From Calliphora vicina (taxonomy: Eukaryota > Arthropoda > Insecta > Diptera > Calliphoridae), in contig NC_088780.1 of the NCBI RefSeq assembly GCF_958450345.1, forward strand, positions 59,865,533 to 59,929,532: 64,000 bases of DNA, read 5' to 3'. Below, in pieces: positions 58,978 to 64,000 of this stretch. A model generated the notes under the pieces. The model searched no databases. It was not told the origin of the DNA and saw nothing but the letters and a program-made list of their open reading frames with translations. Made by a program: the position numbers and the translations under genes. Each line of letters begins with the position of its first letter. The first letter of the stretch is position 1.

Positions 58978-59906
58978 TTCAAAAGTGTTTAATATAAATT
59001 TCGAAAATTGTGGATTTAAAACGAAAAAACATTTCAGTGTAATCGCACTAGAATTATTTGATTTAACGTCATTATCATACAATGATATATTGCGTAATGT
59101 TTTTGTAAAAGTGAATTTTTAAATCTATGATAGCGAGAGAACAAAAATGTTGGTAAAAAACCTTAATTTTATTCGATCAAAATAAAACTCGAATAATCAA
59201 CAACATACAGTCATTCAAGTAATGTCCTGCTGATTTATGATGACGATATGTGTAATAAATTTAACAGAAATATGCTGTGACTTTCTTAACCTTTCTTTCT
59301 AAGTTACATTTGTGAAGCTTTTGTCATTGCATATAAAATGGTTTGACTCACCATAGTACTCGAGATTTTAATTTAAAAACAGATAGTTATATATAAACCA
59401 ACACATTGTATGTGACATTTAAGTTAAATGATTTAAGCAATCTAGAAAGATAAAAAACCGACAATCTAAATTAAAATTCATACAATTTAATGTTTATACA
59501 CACAGAAAACAGATTGGTTGGAAATCGGTTGTCATTATTAAAATTTAATAAAAGGAACAGTATAATATTTGTAATTACTAAATGTTTTTTAATTCAATGA
59601 ATTTTTACTCGTAAAACTGTAAAAGCATAATTGTAATGGAAGATATGTTCTCACAATATTAAATATAATTTTTACTGTATGAACTGAACATTAAAATATA
59701 TTCCCAAAACTTTTTTATTTCGAGTATAACACAATAAACCAAACGATGTCATCTAGGTGATATAAACTATATGGTATCGTTGCCAACATTTACTGACTGA
59801 AATGTACATTTCCTTATGATATCGTTTCCGCTATCATAATTTTCAATAAAAACGATAGTAAAATCGCCAAGCTACAGATTTTATTCTGAATGCTATTAAT
59901 TTATAT
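58978..59906. other. AT-rich sequence, nothing recognised
   Basis: No feature could be supported. Confidence 0.5.
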
Positions 59907-59907
59907 A

Positions 59908-60205
59908 CAGTGAGTGTCACTCAAAATCGTACAACATATTTTTTTTTAAATATTATGAAATTATACAGGCAATAATAGGTGATTATATAAAAAATTAAAA
60001 TTCATTTTATTAATTGGAACAAAAAATATGTGTTTCAACAAAAAAGGTAACAAAACTTCAATTCCTTAAAAAAATATCGATGAAAATTAAAGAACATCAC
60101 AAGATTAATATTTCACTTAAATTCGTACACTTATATTAAATTATAATTAAAACTTTAAAAATTAAAAAAAGTGCCTGTACGATTTTGAATGAAGCGTTCA
60201 TGATA
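59908..60205. mobile_element. Short Tc1-like remnant
   Basis: Starts CAGTGAGTGTCACTCAAAAT then CGTACAAC after a TA. The right side carries TGTACGATTTTGAATGAAGC, the inverse of the TCAAAATCGTACA block. A third, degenerate TTCGTACAC copy lies near 60120. The right terminus is not precise. Confidence 0.45.
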
Positions 60206-60511
60206 TAAAAAAATACAAGGTAGTTTCATTTTCTCTTTATGTCAGCCTTATTAAGCATTTGACAATAAGGAGATTTGTATGTATAAAATAAAGCTACCAT
60301 ATTCATAAAAATTAATCCCAATTTTGGCTTTATTGAAGTAAAGATAATTCAAACATAAATAAAACAAGTATGAGTGCTATATTCGGCTATGCCGAATCTT
60401 ATATACCATTCACCTTTGTTGTGGATGCATTATTATTTTTTATAATTAGTATATAGGTATGTATGTACATTGCCCACTTTCAGCTTACAGCATCCTAAAT
60501 TTATCAAGAAC

Positions 60512-60900
60512 ACAAAAAACAACAACAACGCCAAAAGAACAAAACACAAAAGAAAAACAAAATACGCAAAGCATGCACATTCAAACATACGATTTGTTGA
60601 TTTTTTGTCAAAAAAACCAACACACAACCAAACAAAAGTTTAGTTGTATAAAAAACAACAACAACGCCAAAAGAAACAAAACACAAAAAAAAAACAAAAT
60701 ACGCAAAGCTTGCACATCCAAACATACGTTTTGTTGTTTTTTGTCAAAAAAAACCAACACACAACCAAACAAACGTTTAGTTGTATAAAAAACAACAACA
60801 ACGCCAAAAGAAACAAAACACAAAAAAAAACAAAATACGCAAAGTTTGCACATCCAACCATACGTTTTGTTGGTTTTTTGTCAAAGCATGCAATACATTG
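60512..60900 (+). repeat. Three-unit minisatellite inside mini-me copy 5
   Basis: A unit of about 137 bp: AACAACAACAACGCCAAAAG, AAACAAAATACGCAAAGC, ATCCAAACATACGTTTTGTT, TTTTGTCAAAAAAACCAACA and CAACCAAACAAACGTTTAGT. Units start near 60519, 60655 and 60792; the last is partial. Long frames on both strands here come from this periodicity. Confidence 0.85.
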
Positions 60901-61070
60901 TGTTTTTTGATGAAATTTTCAGAGGTTGTCTCGGATTTTTGCTCATATCTCCGTTATTTATGGACGGATTTTGCTGATTTTAAATAGCAAAATTCTCGAA
61001 AGTATGTCTGACAGAATTGTTGAAGATTTGGATCCCGGAGATATCTGGGGCCTTCAGAAAATTGATTTCA

Positions 61071-61600
<530 letters not shown>

Positions 61601-61739
61601 ATGGCTTAATCGACTCCGCTATCTATAAGGATCCAGAATATATATACTTTATAGGGTCGGAAATGAAAAATGTAGAAATTACAAACGGAATGACAAACTT
61701 ATATATACCCTTCTCACGAAGCTGAAGGGTATAAAAATA

Positions 61740-62600
61740 CAATTGTATTAAAAAAAATATTGAGCATCGACACAATTCTGGCCAAGGTTTTAAATTGCTG
61801 ACTATCGTTATCAGAAGGATTTTGTTTATGCTTAATTCTGGTTATATCGGCATCTAAATATCACAGCTATTTGCGGACACAAACCTATATCATTCATCAG
61901 CTGGCTCTGTTGTGATTTTTTCTTATCCTCCATCAAAGATTCGAAAATAAACTGCAAAAAGTCTCCGGTAATGGAATGGAATTGTCCCTTTACTAGCAAT
62001 TGTATAACGTCTTTCGCCCACCAAGGGTAGTATACAATTGAAGACAGCGCCTATATTGCGTTTCAAATAAGGCTTTAGATTCCAAGTTTAGAACCTTAAA
62101 TAGATAAGCCAAACACACTAAAAGTCCACTCCAATGGTCAGCATCGTGGGTATTGAGCAAACAGTTTTTTATTTATTAATTTAAAGATAAATTACACAGT
62201 ATTGAGAATTGTTACATACTACACATATTTCATTGAAAATTTCTCGGTGTACTGTAACCTTTCTCTAAATGTGGCAACGCTTCCCTGATTATTTACAATT
62301 AAAATAGACTTGTAAAGACTACCTTGTAATTTGTTTATATCATGGAAGCGTTGATATTCTGGGCACTGTCAGTGTTACCCAATTTTTTTATTTGTAGATA
62401 AGGGCAATTAAAATTATACCATATTTTCTGATAGGTAATAGCACACACAATATAAAAATAGCATTTTAAAATATTTCCCAAACATCAACTTTCTAAAACT
62501 AATGACTAAAATTTTACTGCGATGGAGTTTTGTAAATGCACTTCAAAACTTCAGCGTCGCAAAGTGGCGATTAATTTATAGAAGCAGTAGTTTTAAAATA
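61740..62600. other. AT-rich sequence, nothing recognised
   Basis: No feature could be supported. Confidence 0.5.
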
Positions 62601-62824
62601 CACACAGTTACTAAAGTATACGTACGATCGACTTTTTGGAACTTTTTTTAAAAATCTATATATATGTATATATAAATACAAGGCTCACTGATTCACTGAC
62701 TCATCAGTCATGAGTGAGTGAATAAGTGAATGAATAAGTCAGGCCTTGTATTTTTATATATATATATAGATTTTTAAAAAAAGGTCCAAAAAGTAAATCG
62801 TACGTATAATTTAGTAACTGTGTG
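62601..62824. mobile_element. Palindromic MITE with TA flanks
   Basis: CACACAGTTACTAAAGTATA, CGTACGAT, TTTTTGGAAC and AAAAATCTATATATA at the left are matched inverted up to TTTAGTAACTGTGTG at the right. TA lies on both sides (62599-62600, 62825-62826). The loop is near 62710. Size and TA suit a mariner-type MITE. Confidence 0.75.
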
Positions 62825-62839
62825 TATGTATTATGTTTT

Positions 62840-63880
62840 TTATTAATGAGTTATCATAAGCACATAAAACACAGCATTTTAGAAAAAAAACGTTAAATTT
62901 TTGTTTAACCCGTTAAGCGCATTATTGTTTTTTCTAAAGACTTTATTTCACAATTTATGCTGTAACTTTGGAATGGAAAGCGATAAATTAATGATTTAAA
63001 TTGAAACTTAAAGCATACTTAATGTGCTATTAAAAAATTCAAATTATAAATTTATTTTATGTATTTATATTAGTAAAAATTTCATTTAAATTCCAGCTCT
63101 TGTTTCACAGAAAATTTTATAAATGTACAAATTTTTTTCAAAAAAGTCACAAAAGAGAATATTATAATTTTTTAGTAATGACTAATCATAAATACATAAA
63201 AACACAGTATTTAACAAAAAAAAAATTAGAAAAAATTGTTTAACCCGTTATGCCTTAGTTCCCAATTTAAGCTGTAACTTTGAAATGAAAAGCGATAAAT
63301 TAATGAAAAAAATTGGAAATTAAATAATAAATTTATTACACTATGCGACAAATAGTAGGGTCAGTGATAAGCGGGGGTTCTGCCCAATGGGAAATATTAG
63401 ATCGGTAAAAAAAGTTATACGTGTCCCGGCGTTTCGCTGGGTCAGGTCTAGGAATCGAGATATATCGATTTTAAATTAGTATATATCGTATAGGAAAAAT
63501 TGTAATTCGTTTGCTTTTTTCATGCATTTTGACCATCTAAATGTCAGAATATTGCAAAGTTATGTTCAGTAAAGTTGTTAAGCTCAACACCGGCTACAAC
63601 ATAGCCAATAAAGAAAAGTGGTATTTTTGGTTGTATATGTTTGTATTTATATTAGTATAAATTTAATTTAAAATCTAATTTTTGTTTTTCACAAAATTTT
63701 ATAAATTTTTTCAAAAAAGTCACAAAAGAGAATATTATAATATTTTAGTAATGAACAATCATAAATACATAAAAACATAGCCTTAAACAAATGTAAGAAA
63801 ACATTTTTTTAACCTGTCAGGCTTTTTTTGTTTTTCGAAAAAAAACATGATCCACAATTTTTAAGTTAATAATTCCTATT
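62840..63880 (+). repeat. Imperfect direct repeats, about three units
   Basis: ACATAAAACACAGCATTTTA (62858), TACATAAAAACACAGTATTT (63192) and TACATAAAAACATAGCCTTA (63765) mark successive units. TCAAAAAAGTCACAAAAGAG occurs at 63139 and 63713, and AAGCGATAAATTAATGA at 62979 and 63290. The last spacing is lengthened by an insert at about 63345-63625 that contains the GC-richer CGTGTCCCGGCGTTTCGCTG. Confidence 0.65.
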
Positions 63881-64000
63881 AGTATAAATTTGTATCCCGT
63901 TTTTGCTATCACTAAATTCAGTAAATGTAAAAATTAATCTGAAAAAATAAAAAATTTTAAACTTTTTGGGGAACATTTGGTTTCCTTTTACCTTTTATAT
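63881..64000. other. AT-rich window end, nothing recognised
   Basis: No feature could be supported in the last bases. Confidence 0.5.

Noticed and set aside
60512..60900. CRISPR-like array
   Set aside because: Whole units repeat without unique spacers, and the genome is clearly eukaryotic.

Overview
This window looks like intergenic or heterochromatin-like DNA from a dipteran insect, most likely a higher (muscoid or related brachyceran) fly. The evidence is a strongly AT-rich composition with eukaryotic-style short A/T runs, a mini-me/DINE-type repeat with its (GTCY)n/(GACR)n microsatellite and the fly-typical core reading ATGGCTTAATCGACTC, remnants of a LINE, and fly-sized introns (a 61-bp GT-AG candidate at 14563-14623). 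I found no intact host gene, rRNA gene or functional tRNA gene. Almost all listed ORFs are chance frames in AT-rich repeats. The window is best read as a deep layering of decayed transposable elements.

Layout. 1-2.5 kb: an ACCGGTT-rich patch and a hAT element (1412-2466). 2.7-8.06 kb: a three-level nest in which a Tc1/mariner-like inverted-repeat element contains a second inverted-repeat element, which contains a 2.2-kb foldback palindrome. 8.8-12.7 kb: short inverted-repeat elements, a 367-bp-period direct duplication and a mini-me-type repeat. 13.7-15.3 kb: a TA-flanked element with dense subterminal TTAAGAAT-type repeats and the remains of an intron-containing gene. 17.0-20.2 kb: an inverted-repeat element with a Transib-like left end, a degenerate tandem array and a solo LTR with ATAT duplications. 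21.3-26.5 kb: a minus-strand mini-me-type repeat, then a Transib-like element (copy A) split by two hAT insertions, one of which holds a further MITE. 26.7-29.5 kb: a palindrome, a piggyBac-like remnant and a MITE. 29.7-33 kb: a broken LINE split by a second Transib-like element (copy B). 33-40 kb: short elements, a GC-richer island and a PIF/Harbinger transposase fragment. 40.5-42.6 kb: a hAT-type foldback with an 8-bp target duplication. 43-49 kb: MITEs and another hAT. 51.6-52.3 kb: a ~111-bp tandem array. 53.5-55 kb: a mini-me copy interrupted by a pogo-like element and abutted by a Transib-like end. 55-60 kb: a MITE with two tRNA-like B boxes, a second foldback and a Tc1-like remnant. 60.4-61.7 kb: a mini-me copy with a ~530-bp GACA array. 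62.6 kb to end: a palindromic MITE and an imperfect direct repeat.

The most useful result is internal. Copy A (22175-26465) and copy B (31118-32393) are paralogues, and B carries the empty sites of both hAT insertions in A. This fixes the element ends and the 8-bp duplications without outside data. Copy B itself sits in LINE coding sequence with a clean CGTTG 5-bp duplication. Its termini read CACAGTG, the same heptamer as V(D)J recombination signals, as expected for the Transib/RAG lineage. Family assignments rest on termini, target duplications and a few protein motifs seen by eye; no database search was possible.
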